The notes below the pieces were generated by a model. That model was not told the DNA's origin, ran no database searches, and worked only from the letters and a program-made list of their open reading frames with translations. A stretch of DNA of 64,000 bases from Nonomuraea muscovyensis (GTDB lineage Bacteria > Actinomycetota > Actinomycetes > Streptosporangiales > Streptosporangiaceae), in NCBI RefSeq assembly GCF_014207745.1, contig NZ_JACHJB010000001.1, forward strand, positions 868,001-932,000. Direction: 5' to 3'. The position numbers and the translations under genes were made by a program. Of the stretch, positions 17,975 through 27,272 are shown in pieces (position 1 is the stretch's first letter; every line of letters starts with the position of its first letter).

Positions 17975-18312
17975 GTTGCGGCCTCGGCGAGGGTGTCGTC
18001 AGCGCGGTTGAGCAGCGCCTGCACGCCGGCGACTGCGAACCATTCGATGCCGTGCACGAGCAGCGGGGTGTCGCCGAAGCGGCCGGTGGTGAGCAGGTAG
18101 GTGAGCAGGACCGCGAGGGACAGCCAGGCGCCGATGCAGTAGGGGCAGCTGAACAGGGTGACGACGAAGTCGCGCATTCTGGAGGCGGGGTTGCGGGCGT
18201 GCCAGTCGAACATCCGGTCTCGGATGCCGTCGAGGAGGGTGTCGTGGACGACGAGCTGGGTGCATCTGTAGCTGGCGAAGCCCAGCAGCGCGAGTTCGGC
18301 GAGGTTGATCAC
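17971..18312 (-). CDS. DUF1360 membrane protein of the phage module
   Basis: About 113 residues from GTG 18312, preceded by AAGGGG; starts at ATG 18357 or ATG 18360 are also open. Helical segments include LAELALLGFASYRCTQLVVH and GAWLSLAVLLTYLLTTG, and FSCPYCIGAW carries the CPxCxGxW motif of DUF1360 proteins. These are commonly found just upstream of portal genes in actinophages. The role is unknown. The stop overlaps the portal start. Confidence 0.72.
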   Translation of the reverse strand: MINLAELALLGFASYRCTQLVVHDTLLDGIRDRMFDWHARNPASRMRDFVVTLFSCPYCIGAWLSLAVLLTYLLTTGRFGDTPLLVHGIEWFAVAGVQALLNRADDTLAEAAT

Positions 18313-18399
18313 TGCGCGGCCCCTTGGCGACGGAAGATCTTCGGGACGTGTCGCCATCATAGAGCCGTATCAGGAAATTTTTTGTCACAGATCGCCTTG

Positions 18400-18416
18400 A
18401 CAGGAAATTCTCCTGT
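18400..18416. promoter_or_regulatory. perfect inverted repeat upstream of the phage module
   Basis: ACAGGAAATTCTCCTGT is a perfect 6-bp inverted repeat with spacer AATTC. A half copy, TCAGGAAATTTT, lies about 30 bases away (18370-18381). The AT-rich patch stands out from its GC-rich surroundings and lies 88 bases upstream of the DUF1360 start, so it is a candidate phage repressor or activator site. Confidence 0.4.
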
Positions 18417-18474
18417 ATTGCTGGCGTAGGGTCGCCCTGGCGAGGGTGATGGCCCCGGGGAAGGGTCGTCACGA

Positions 18475-18501
18475 GAGGGGTGGACCGCAGGTCCGCCCCT
18501 C
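18475..18501. terminator. hairpin, probable terminator
   Basis: GAGGGGTGGACC and GGTCCGCCCCTC form a 12-bp stem (one G-T pair) with loop GCA. It lies upstream of the phage head genes and could end transcription entering from 18575 on the minus strand. Confidence 0.5.
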
Positions 18502-18574
18502 TTCGCCTTCAGGGAGAGGACGCCCTCACTGCGCGGCCATTCTCGCACCCACCACAATTACGCTTCACTGCAGA

Positions 18575-18838
18575 TCACTGCGCTGAGTAGCTGGAGTTGT
18601 TCGTGCGCTTCCCCCCGGTCCGCGTGCTTCTCGCCGCCGCCCCGCTCGCGTTCGCCCCCGTAGCCGAACACGGCCGCGAGGGCGGGCGGAGGAGCGGCGC
18701 CTGGTCGCGCAGTGCCCGCTGGATGTTGCGCCAGCGGGGGTAGGCCATGCCGTCCGCCAGCGCGGACAGAGTGATCAGGATGACGGCCAGGGCGGTGCGG
18801 GCCCACGGGACGAACACGCCTTCGGGCACCGCCGCCAT
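18575..18838 (-). CDS. possible small membrane protein
   Basis: 87 residues from ATG 18838. One hydrophobic stretch, WARTALAVILITLSALADGM, is followed by a basic segment (YPRWRNIQRALRDQ) and a low-complexity tail. It could be a phage-associated membrane protein. The tail reads equally well in a second frame, so the C-terminus is uncertain and the whole call is weak. Confidence 0.3.
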   Translation of the reverse strand: MAAVPEGVFVPWARTALAVILITLSALADGMAYPRWRNIQRALRDQAPLLRPPSRPCSATGANASGAAARSTRTGGKRTNNSSYSAQ

Positions 18839-19323
18839 GGCCACGCCGCCGCCGCGCACAGAGGCGACGCCTTCGACACCACACCCGCGCCTACCGGGGC
18901 CTCGCTCATTGCTTGCACCCCGCCTGCCACCATCAGCAGCCCACTCATGGGCCGGCCCCGAGTTCGCCGGCCTGGTTGTGGACGGCCCAAGTCCCTGCGC
19001 CGGCAGCCACTCCAACGACGGTGTGACCACTTGCCAGCCGGCACCCGTCATGACACTCAGATCATCGCGCCGCGAGATCCGCCGCACGAAGATCTGCGCC
19101 GTCCCCCGCACCTGCCTCCCCGCGCCGTCCAGGGCTTCCATGCCCAACGCCGCCGACCACTGCCCCACTCATCGACGAACGGCAAGACCACCATCGTCAC
19201 GATCTACGCCATCGCCGGTCTCCCGCCAGGCCGGATGACACACGCCTGGCAAGGTGCCGTGGGTTAACTCGGCGAGCCTCGGGATCGAGCACTGCTCACC
19301 GGACACCATTCGCTTACGACTTG
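18839..19323. other. no gene recognised
   Basis: About 485 bases between the possible membrane protein and the lipoprotein gene. The minus-strand frame is open further upstream but has no recognisable domain. GC content begins to fall near 19300, where the Rhs tip and immunity region starts. Confidence 0.4.
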
Positions 19324-19812
19324 CTACTCTCCCATATAAGCCTCGACATTTATAATCACAGATGCTTCGGTTTTCGCAGACTTTTCCTTGAGCGTCTTCA
19401 ATATGTCCGGATGACTCGCCAAATGTGTGGGCTGGAACGAATCGATCGCCAAAAAGGCATCCCACTTAGTGGATTTCATCGTAACAAACCACGGACGCTC
19501 CTTGCCGATTATCTCCCATCCTCGCTCGCGGAGAAGCCTGGCCGCTTTTGCGGTCGCCGCATTGGCACTCGCGGCACCAACGTCGATGACGAACGTATTC
19601 GTGACCTGAGTCGAGTCGTCTATGTCTACTTCTACACTTCCCTCTGCCTGCACCAGCCCAATTCTCCGCACATCATCGAGAGCGGTAGGAGCCGCCTGAT
19701 AGGTAGCAGCAGTCATCCGATAGGCAGTCGGATTATTCGCTCCGCATCCGCCGAAGAAGGAGAGCGCTCCGACGAGCAGAGCAGCCACCCTTCGCGCTCT
19801 GCCTCGCGACAC
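19324..19812 (-). CDS. lipoprotein, candidate immunity protein to the Rhs toxin
   Basis: 162 residues from GTG 19812. A basic start (SRGRARRVAALLVGALSFFG) is followed by a lipobox ending FGGC at about residue 20, so the mature protein should be anchored outside the cytoplasmic membrane. The mature part has no known domain (ERPWFVTMKSTKWDAFLAID). The DNA is low in GC compared with neighbours, like the adjoining toxin tip. It starts 73 bases after the Rhs stop, the standard place for an immunity gene. An extracytoplasmic anchor fits a toxin that attacks the cell wall. Function is inferred from position. Confidence 0.65.
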   Translation of the reverse strand: MSRGRARRVAALLVGALSFFGGCGANNPTAYRMTAATYQAAPTALDDVRRIGLVQAEGSVEVDIDDSTQVTNTFVIDVGAASANAATAKAARLLRERGWEIIGKERPWFVTMKSTKWDAFLAIDSFQPTHLASHPDILKTLKEKSAKTEASVIINVEAYMGE

Positions 19813-19885
19813 CTGATTTTTCGCATCTTGACGGCAATTTTCTCCACTGGTGAAACCGACTGCAACCAAAGCCTCCTCCTCCGTC

Positions 19886-22800
19886 TTATCGCATGAACTT
19901 CCATGCATCACCAGTGAGTGGCTTCCACATGGCGTCGAGATCTTTCTTACGCTGGATCGCGTTGCTTGCCGACGTGCTGTTGAGGCGTCGATAGCCACTC
20001 TGCACCCAGATGCGGAAATTATCATATTTCGGAACCGGATAGTTGACCGACCCGTCCTTGTTCCTGAAGACCACTCCGGAGCATCCACAATAAGCGTAAG
20101 CAGCCTCTTCGTCGGTGATAGGACGATTGACTCCCGTATCCGCGTCTGTGACTTTGATGTTTTCCTTAAGATGCTTCATCCAGGCAGCAGTTAGATGGAT
20201 GGCTCTAATTGGATTGTGTAGCTGGTCTGCAACATCTCTCAATTTTGCTTTCGACCAGTCTCTTTCGTGGCTGTAGTACTTGATGAGCATCCATCGAGCC
20301 TTATATGCCTCCAGTTGGCCAACGCCGAGCGACGCGTTCCATCCCTCCTCAGCTATTGATGCGATGACACCTATTCCTAATCCTTCTGTCGCATGGGTGC
20401 TCTCCCACATAAGCACTGATGCGAGAACATATTTGCTGATCCCGTGATTCTGGGCAGCCTTTTCGATGTCACGGCGATATTTGACGATCGCCTTATACTT
20501 GTCATAGACGGACTGCTTGCTCCCAGCAGACACTCCGCCAATTTGTCCAGCAGATGCAGGCCGGACAATGCCGAGCAACTCTTCCTCCGTGATAGAAGGA
20601 TTGATGAAGTTGGTCCATGAGATGAAATCTGTGACTGCGGCGCGCTCCTCGGCAGACATTTCCCAGAAGCCGGGCGGGGCCGTCATTCCGTTCGGCATCA
20701 CGCCAGATCGTTTCGCCCACTCGTCGTTCATCAGCGGGTTGTCCCGCAGTACATAGTTTTCGAAGTACCACTCAAGTGCGCCGTCTTCGGAGAAGTCCCA
20801 ATACGCTTGGCCTGCACCGATACAGGCAATGCACATATCCGCTGTGGCGCCGCCGCCGATGTCGCTCCTTGAACATGCGGTTCCCATGCAGAGCCCGCTG
20901 CCTCCGCCCCCTCCACTGAGGATGCCGGCGCGGGCGTAGGATTCGGCGACTTCCTCATGGTCTCGGCTGAGGTCATACTCAGGGCCGCCGGTTCTGCTGA
21001 GGTGATCGGTGTAGTGGCCGGTGGGGTCGATGCCGATGAGGGGGGAGGCGTTGGCGTAGGTGTAGCGGTTGGCCTGGACGGACGGGTTGGGGGTGAGGGT
21101 GGCGGTGTCGCGGCTGGTGAAGGTGCCGGTACCGGGCTGGTACCAGCGGGCGTGCATGTTCACCTTGCCGGTGTCCGGGTCGGTGTATTCACCCTGGTAA
21201 CCGAGATTGGTCTTGGCTCCGGTCTGGGCGGTGACCGTGCCGAAGGGGTCGTAGGCGGTGCTGGTGGCCAGCGCGGTGCCGGTGAAGGTAGCGACCAGGT
21301 CGCCGTGCAGGTCGGTCAGGGTGGCGAGGGCGGGGTTGGTGCCTTCCTGCTGGCCGAGCAGGCCACCGAACGGGTCGCGGCCGTACTTGGCCTGGACACC
21401 ACCCGCGGTATCGGTGATGGCGGCGAGGTCGTTGCCGAGCCCGGAGTAGGCGAACAGGTGCTTGGTGGTGCCGCGGGTGCGGGTGGTGACGCGGTCGAGG
21501 GCGTCGTAGCTGTAGAGGCTGTCGCCGTCGGCGATGAGGCGGTCGAAGGCGTCGAAGGTGAGCTGGGTGGTGGTGCCGTTCTTGGTCTGGGTGGCGAGGG
21601 TGCCGCGGGGGGTGTAGGTGTAGTCGGTTCCGTCGCCGCTGGTGAGGCGGTTGCGTTCGTCGTAGGTGTAGGTCTTGTCGCCGGCTTTGGTGCGGTTGCC
21701 GGAGGCGTCCCACTCGTAGGCGGTGGTGGTGCCGCTGGGGGCTTGCCAGGAGGTGAGGCGGCCGGCGTGGTCGTAGGTGTAGGTGTTGGTGCCTGCTGCG
21801 GCGGTGCCGGCGGTGGTCTTGGTGGTGAGGTTGTCGTCCTTGTCCCAGCCGTAGGTGATCTTGGCGAGCTGGGCGCCGGTGCCGTTCTTGAGGGTGTGGG
21901 TTTCCACCCGGTCCAGGTCGTCGTAGGTGAAGATCTGGCTGTCGGCGGCCGTGGTGCCCATGGCGGCGTTCATGGACTTCAACCGGCTGGCCGCGTCGTA
22001 GCCGTAGGTGAGCTTGCGGGTGGTGACCGGGTCGGTGGCGGTTTCCAGGCGGCCCGCGGTGTCCCAGGTGAAGGTGGCGGTGCCGGCCGCATCTGTGCGC
22101 TGGGTGGGGTTGCCGAGGCCGTCGTAGGCGTAGCTCGTCTGGGCCGACTCGCCGCGCTTGACGGCCAAGGGGAGGGTGCGGTCGTTGTAGTCGACGGTCA
22201 GGTCGCCGATCGTGGTCTGGCGGCTGGCCAGGTCGTAGCCGAAGGTGCGTTCGGCGCTGGCGGCATCGCCTCCGCCGCCGGTCTCCTTGGTGAGGCGACC
22301 GAGATGGTCGAAGGTGCGGTCGATCCGTACCCCGCCCGGCTGGATGAGCGCCGTGGGGTTGCCGGCGGCGTCGTAGGCGGCGGTCCAGGTGCGGTCGGCG
22401 GCGTTGGGGTGGGCGGTGGTGGCCGGTTCGACGACGGTTTCGGGCAGGCCGAGGGTGTTGTAGGTGGTCCAGGTGGCGTTGCCGCGGCCGTCGGTCAGCC
22501 GGGTGCGGGCGCCGGCGGCGTCGTAGCCGAAGCGAGCAGACGGGCGGACGTCGTTGGAACTGCCGGCCTTATCCACCTTGACCTGCGGGCCGGTTGCCTC
22601 GATCAGGCGGCCGAGCGCGTCGTAGCGCATGGTGGAGGTGAAGGCGTCCTTGTCGGCTCCGGTGGCGTTGCCGCGTGGATCGGTGGTGGCGACGGCCAGG
22701 CCGCGGTCGTCGTAGGTGGAGGTGGTGACGATGTCGACGTCGCCGTTCTCCACGGTGGTCCTGGTGACCTGGTTGACCTTGTCGTAGGCGTACTCGGTCA

Positions 22801-25456
22801 CCTCGGAACGGGTGGTGCCCGCGCCGGTCAGCGTCGTCTTCAGCACGTTGCCGTTGGCGTCGTAGACGAACGCCGTGACCCGCTCCAAAGTAGCGGGGTC
22901 GAAAATTGTCGCGGTCAGCCGGCTGGCCACGTCGTAATCAAACACCGTGGTGACAGGGGTCGCACCACCGGTGATCTGCGTGATCAGATTGCCGGCTGGA
23001 TCGTACTCGTGGCTCTCCAGCACCACATCGCGAGGCGTGGTGGAGCCGTTGAGCTTGGCATCATCGGCGATCTTCTGAGAGAGCCGGTTGTCGTCCCAAT
23101 AGGTATAGGTGGTCTTGCGGCTCATACTGTCCACCTCGGCCGCCAAGCGGCCGGCGGGATCGTAGGCGAACGCCTCCAGGACCACGTCCTTGGCGGGTTG
23201 CGGGTTGACCGGACTGCCGGTCCATCCCTTCAGCGCGCGGGTGGTCAGCTCACCCCGCTTGCTGTAGCCGTTCTCGATCACTGTGCTACGGGGGTCGGTG
23301 ACGTGGACGAGTTGGCCGAGGTTGTTCCACGCCTGGCGGACGACACCGCCTTCGGGGTCGGTGATGGTTTCCACCCGGCCGAGCGGGTCGTAGGTGTAGA
23401 CGGTGGCCCGTTCGGCGTCTCCGCCGGTCAGGTCGGAGATCTTCTCACTGCGCTTGTTGCCGTCGGCGTCGTAGGTGAGGGTGGTCCGCTTGGTGTGCGT
23501 GACATCGGTGATCTCGTTCTTCACGCCGGGCTCGGTCTGCGTCACCGGCCGACTCAGACCGTCGTAGGTGAACGTCGTCTTCACCCCGTCGGGGTGCGCG
23601 TCCGACACCTGGGTCGAGGCGACCAGACGGCCGAGCGTGTCGTAGTCCAGCTTGGTGACCAGACCCTCGGGGTCGGTCTGCTCGGCCAGATCACCGGACG
23701 CGGTGTAGCGGTAGGTCCAGGCGTGCCCCCGCGCGTCGGTCTTCGAGGCCACCAGCCCCGGCGGAGTGGTGCCGCCCCCGATCGCGGGCTCGCTGCCATC
23801 GGTGTACGTTATCCCAGTCGAGCGGCCGTCGGGGAAGTCCGACGTTGCCGGGCTGGTTTCCTTCGTCTGCTCGCCGTAGGAGTTGTACTCCCACTTGGTG
23901 GCGAAGGTGTTGTCCGTTTCGCTCGCTGAGCGGCCGTCGCGATGGGCGACCATGCGATCGTTGCGCGGGTCGAACGGGTCGTTGGCGTTGTGGTAGTAGC
24001 TCCAGAACTCGACGGCGCACTCGTCGCGGGCTCGGCAGTACCAGCGGGCGATCCGGTTTCCCCGCTCGTCGTGATAGACGCGGGTGTCGATGCCGTTGCG
24101 GTTGGTGACGGTCTGGAGGAAGCCTGCCTGGTCGTAGTTGTACCACTCGGTATGGTTCAGCTGGTCGACCTCGCCGGCTGGGCGGTAGCCGCGCCAGGCG
24201 TCGTAGTAGTACTTCAACGTCTCGTTGGCCGGGTCGGTTACGACCACGGTTGCCTCGCCGGACTCGACCTCGACGCCGAGCGGGCCGATCTTCCAGGTGC
24301 CGCCATGTTGGTCGGTGTGTGTGGCGTGCCGGTCGGTGGTCGGGTCGTAGGTGTTGGCAGCCCAGACACGGCCTGACGGCAGCTTGATCTCAGTCAGCTT
24401 GTGCGCCGTCTGTGCGCGGGCGGCATAGTGATCGGCGATTTCCGTCTCGGTCAGCGGCTGCCCGTACAGTGCGACCTCGTCGATCGCGCCTTGCAGAGGG
24501 AATGCCTGCTTGGTGGCGGGGACGGCCGGAGAGACGGCCGGATCCGTGACCCCGTTACCGACACTCGCCAGTTGGCGCCAGGCAGTCACCGATCCCGATA
24601 GCGTCCCGACGCGCTGTCCATCGAGGTAGAGCGCTTGATCGGTGCCGGACACGGTGAGCACCGCGTGGTGCCAGGTGCCATCGTTGACCGGTCCCGCGGA
24701 GGTGATCGGGTTGTTGACCGTGCCCAGCGAGCCCCGCAGCCGGCCGTCGGTGCCGACATACAGCATCGGCCCGTGCGCCGCCCCGTTCGTCTGCTGAGCT
24801 CCGGCGGCCGCCAGCACACCGGAAGCGCTGGTCTTGAACCACAGCTCCAGCGACAGCTGATCGCCCAGGTGCGGGATGATGTTGGTCGGGAGCTTCAGCG
24901 CCGAACCGGCGGCGAACTTCGCCGCCGTGTCCGGGTTGCCGGTCAGAGCACCCGGCTCATTGAGCGTCACAGACTGGTAGGTGGCGTGCCGCTCGGCAGG
25001 AGTCTGGTCTGCTGCCACCGTGCCGGAATTCTCGCCAAGGCGCCAGTAGGCGAACGGGTCGGCATCCAGCACCCGGCTGCGGTACTGCGAACCTGTCCCG
25101 TATCCGTAGGTGGCGCAGTTCGGCGCGGGTGCGGGTGTACATACTCCCACCAGGCGGTCGTCCTCGTAGGTGTAGGTCCACTTCAGCGGGGCGCCGTCGA
25201 TCGCGTCGGTGGAAGCTTCCGCCACTCGAGAGCCGGACCACGTGATGTGCAGGGACCGCCTCCCAGTGGCGGTGACCGTGGCCAGCTTGCCATCAGTGCC
25301 GTAGGACAGGTCCTGCGTCCGACCCCGACTGTCGATCACCTTCCGCAGCCGGCCCTGGTCATCGAATACATACTTGGTGGCCGACTTGTCCATCAGATGC
25401 CACCACGTCGGAGTGCCACCGGCGGCGCAAGCCACGCCGGGCGGCGTGTAGCACAA
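19886..25456 (-). CDS. Rhs/YD-repeat polymorphic toxin: LamG, YD repeats, Rhs core and lysozyme-like tip
   Basis: Main frame of 1856 residues; the true 5' end lies upstream in 25393-26515 because of two single-base frameshifts. Residues about 130-345 form a LamG-like domain (FAYWRLGENSGTVAADQTPA, ELWFKTSASGVLAA, DEVALYGQPLTE). YD repeats fill about 380-1480. The core ends with NRYTYANASPLIGIDPTGHY (near 21020). The last 375 residues (19889-21015) differ in composition and GC. They carry HGISKYVLASVLMWESTHAT, then ASLGVGQLEAYKA and HLTAAWMKHLKENI, the order seen in lysozyme/SLT folds (catalytic Glu, then SxGxGQ). I infer a cell-wall-cutting toxin, secreted or wall-linked, with immunity from 19324-19812. 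Confidence 0.82.
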   Translation of the reverse strand: MCYTPPGVACAAGGTPTWWHLMDKSATKYVFDDQGRLRKVIDSRGRTQDLSYGTDGKLATVTATGRRSLHITWSGSRVAEASTDAIDGAPLKWTYTYEDDRLVGVCTPAPAPNCATYGYGTGSQYRSRVLDADPFAYWRLGENSGTVAADQTPAERHATYQSVTLNEPGALTGNPDTAAKFAAGSALKLPTNIIPHLGDQLSLELWFKTSASGVLAAAGAQQTNGAAHGPMLYVGTDGRLRGSLGTVNNPITSAGPVNDGTWHHAVLTVSGTDQALYLDGQRVGTLSGSVTAWRQLASVGNGVTDPAVSPAVPATKQAFPLQGAIDEVALYGQPLTETEIADHYAARAQTAHKLTEIKLPSGRVWAANTYDPTTDRHATHTDQHGGTWKIGPLGVEVESGEATVVVTDPANETLKYYYDAWRGYRPAGEVDQLNHTEWYNYDQAGFLQTVTNRNGIDTRVYHDERGNRIARWYCRARDECAVEFWSYYHNANDPFDPRNDRMVAHRDGRSASETDNTFATKWEYNSYGEQTKETSPATSDFPDGRSTGITYTDGSEPAIGGGTTPPGLVASKTDARGHAWTYRYTASGDLAEQTDPEGLVTKLDYDTLGRLVASTQVSDAHPDGVKTTFTYDGLSRPVTQTEPGVKNEITDVTHTKRTTLTYDADGNKRSEKISDLTGGDAERATVYTYDPLGRVETITDPEGGVVRQAWNNLGQLVHVTDPRSTVIENGYSKRGELTTRALKGWTGSPVNPQPAKDVVLEAFAYDPAGRLAAEVDSMSRKTTYTYWDDNRLSQKIADDAKLNGSTTPRDVVLESHEYDPAGNLITQITGGATPVTTVFDYDVASRLTATIFDPATLERVTAFVYDANGNVLKTTLTGAGTTRSEVTEYAYDKVNQVTRTTVENGDVDIVTTSTYDDRGLAVATTDPRGNATGADKDAFTSTMRYDALGRLIEATGPQVKVDKAGSSNDVRPSARFGYDAAGARTRLTDGRGNATWTTYNTLGLPETVVEPATTAHPNAADRTWTAAYDAAGNPTALIQPGGVRIDRTFDHLGRLTKETGGGGDAASAERTFGYDLASRQTTIGDLTVDYNDRTLPLAVKRGESAQTSYAYDGLGNPTQRTDAAGTATFTWDTAGRLETATDPVTTRKLTYGYDAASRLKSMNAAMGTTAADSQIFTYDDLDRVETHTLKNGTGAQLAKITYGWDKDDNLTTKTTAGTAAAGTNTYTYDHAGRLTSWQAPSGTTTAYEWDASGNRTKAGDKTYTYDERNRLTSGDGTDYTYTPRGTLATQTKNGTTTQLTFDAFDRLIADGDSLYSYDALDRVTTRTRGTTKHLFAYSGLGNDLAAITDTAGGVQAKYGRDPFGGLLGQQEGTNPALATLTDLHGDLVATFTGTALATSTAYDPFGTVTAQTGAKTNLGYQGEYTDPDTGKVNMHARWYQPGTGTFTSRDTATLTPNPSVQANRYTYANASPLIGIDPTGHYTDHLSRTGGPEYDLSRDHEEVAESYARAGILSGGGGGSGLCMGTACSRSDIGGGATADMCIACIGAGQAYWDFSEDGALEWYFENYVLRDNPLMNDEWAKRSGVMPNGMTAPPGFWEMSAEERAAVTDFISWTNFINPSITEEELLGIVRPASAGQIGGVSAGSKQSVYDKYKAIVKYRRDIEKAAQNHGISKYVLASVLMWESTHATEGLGIGVIASIAEEGWNASLGVGQLEAYKARWMLIKYYSHERDWSKAKLRDVADQLHNPIRAIHLTAAWMKHLKENIKVTDADTGVNRPITDEEAAYAYCGCSGVVFRNKDGSVNYPVPKYDNFRIWVQSGYRRLNSTSASNAIQRKKDLDAMWKPLTGDAWKFMR

Positions 25457-26515
25457 CGGGGCACCAGCGACAGAGTGGCCTGCATACCCGGCGGCGGCTG
25501 GAACACTCCGCTACCATCCCGAGCGGCGAAGCGAACCTTTCGCCCATCCGGGCGGGTCCACAGCGCAAACGCTCGACCGGCCCGCTCCTCGCGGACGATC
25601 TTCATGTCCCACGACGAGGACCAGCCGGCGCCGAACATCCCGTCGCGGCGCGGATCCAAGCTGTTGTAGGTGCGGGCTCACCGACAGCGGCAATCCCGCC
25701 GTGGGCACGCTCACATCCGTCACAGTGGTGGTGTAGTTACCGGTCCTCGGGTCGTACTCCTGCCCCTGCTTGGCCTGAGCAGCCAGCAGAGACGTTACGA
25801 GCGGCTGGCGGACGCCCGTGGTGAAGGTGAGCTTCGGAGACGTCACCGTGGTGAGGGTGGCCGAGTCACGTACGGTGACGGTCCACCAGTACTGCCGGCC
25901 CCATGCCAGCTTGCCATCCGGCACCTGCCATGCGTTCTTGCTGCTCGCCAGATATCCGGAGCTTGTGCATCCCGTTCCGGACATCGCTTCAACGTCACAC
26001 AGCCGGAACTGGTACGACAGCGCCGAATCACCCTGCGCCCACGCCCGCAGTGTCGGCCTCAACGAATCCACCAGCAGGCCAGACAGCGGGTATACGTCCA
26101 CCAACGCCGGCGCCGCCGCAAGCGCATCAGCCGCCTCGGCCCGCGCCACACCCGAAGGCAGGTCGCCCTGATCTGGCGTGTCCTGCTGTGCGGTTGTCGT
26201 GGGTGTGTCACGTCGTTCCGTCGGCACCGCGTCCTTCGGTGGCTGCGGATCCGGCCTCCATCTGCCCTTCGGCTCCGACTCAACGGATGTCGTCGTGGCT
26301 TCACGGGTCACCAATGACGGGAGTCCGGAGGCACTTCCACGCATCTGCACTGGAGTATCCGGCACACCGCCGGCCCATAGGCCGGAACTCAAAGCGACCG
26401 CTGCCGCCGGGCTGGGCTGAACCACCAGCAAGCTGGACACCAGAGTCCCGGCTATCCCGATCATTGACGCACGCGAACGAGCCCATGACGACAACCGGCG
26501 CAGGCGCCACCACAC
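25393..26515 (-). pseudogene. 5' part of the Rhs gene, separated by two frameshifts
   Basis: From GTG 26515 (or ATG 26464) a signal peptide is read (ASMIGIAGTLVSSLLVVQPS PAAA). Then come a Pro/Thr-rich linker and a fibronectin-like Rhs N-terminal domain (GRQYWWTVTVRDSATLTTVT, YDPRTGNYTTTVTDVSVPTA). Near 25675 one extra C moves the frame so that RTYNSLDPRRDGMFGAGWSS continues in another register. Near 25465 one G is missing before APLCYTPPGVACAAGG, where the main frame resumes. Repairing both gives one secreted protein of about 2200 residues. It is either a recently broken gene or carries sequencing errors. Confidence 0.8.
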
Positions 26516-26765
26516 TCCGAACCACGAAGGGCGCCCTCAGACGCCGGACGAAGCTCCACCCACCCAGTGCAGAAACAACGTCCCTGACCGGCGCAGCTCG
26601 GAGCATGTTGCCAAACGGGAAGAGCGTAACTTCGCGGATCAATGTGGACAAGATCGATTCGAGTCACATAAAGAGGACGTAAAGTGATCAGGCGGTGGGC
26701 GTGGCCAGCCCGGCCAGCTGGGCGGCCGGAGCGCTCCCGGCCTGAGCCATGGCGACCCGGTAGCT

Positions 26766-27272
26766 TCAGAGTCCTCCCTCGCCGAGCCGATCCGTCGCGG
26801 CCCGCAGGGGCTGCGTTGCGATGCCGGTGCACACCGATCCAGACACGACGAGAGGGGCAGCGCGCCTGTCGGCGTCCTCCCACGCCTGCAGGTAGTCGCG
26901 CAGCTTGGCCAAGGCGGGCGAGTTCGCGGTGTTGGCTCGGATCTGCCACGAGTCGAGGAGCATGGCGGTGTTGCGGCCGCTGGTGAACCCGAACCCGGAG
27001 TCCCAGTCAGGGGCGCCGCTGCCCCACGTGCTGAACGAGGCGGCGCCGAGGGCGTGGTCGCGGGCGGCGAAGTAGGCGCGGGCGTCCCGCCACGCGGCTG
27101 CTGCCGCCGCATCGTCCAGGCCCACGTCGTACGTCTCGATGTGGCCCGGGTGGTTGAGCAGAGCCAGGGCGGCGGTGGGATCGTCTTCGCGGTCGCGCCA
27201 CGCCACCGACACGTAGCTGTCGCCGTCGACGGCGTCGACGTAGAACAGCAGCGCTCCGAGCGTCTCGTTCAC
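26766..27272 (-). CDS. C-terminal partner domain of a PCMT-type methyltransferase
   Basis: 168 residues from GTG 27272, which overlaps the stop of the methyltransferase frame (GTGA). Seen: GALLFYVDAVDGDSYVSVAW, HPGHIETYDVGLDD, FGFTSGRNTAMLLDSWQIRA, then LAKLRDYLQAWEDADR. The order resembles the C-terminal domain found after the catalytic domain in long actinomycete PCMT-like methyltransferases. It may once have been part of the same protein (YVDMAA joining EVNETLG), with the split caused by a frameshift. The substrate is unknown. Confidence 0.5.
   Translation of the reverse strand: MNETLGALLFYVDAVDGDSYVSVAWRDREDDPTAALALLNHPGHIETYDVGLDDAAAAAAWRDARAYFAARDHALGAASFSTWGSGAPDWDSGFGFTSGRNTAMLLDSWQIRANTANSPALAKLRDYLQAWEDADRRAAPLVVSGSVCTGIATQPLRAATDRLGEGGL

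Noticed and set aside
20957..23929. A 990-residue open frame on the plus strand, rich in Gly and Val
   Set aside because: It is exactly antisense to the YD repeats of the Rhs gene; the regular composition results from reading codon-biased repeats backward.
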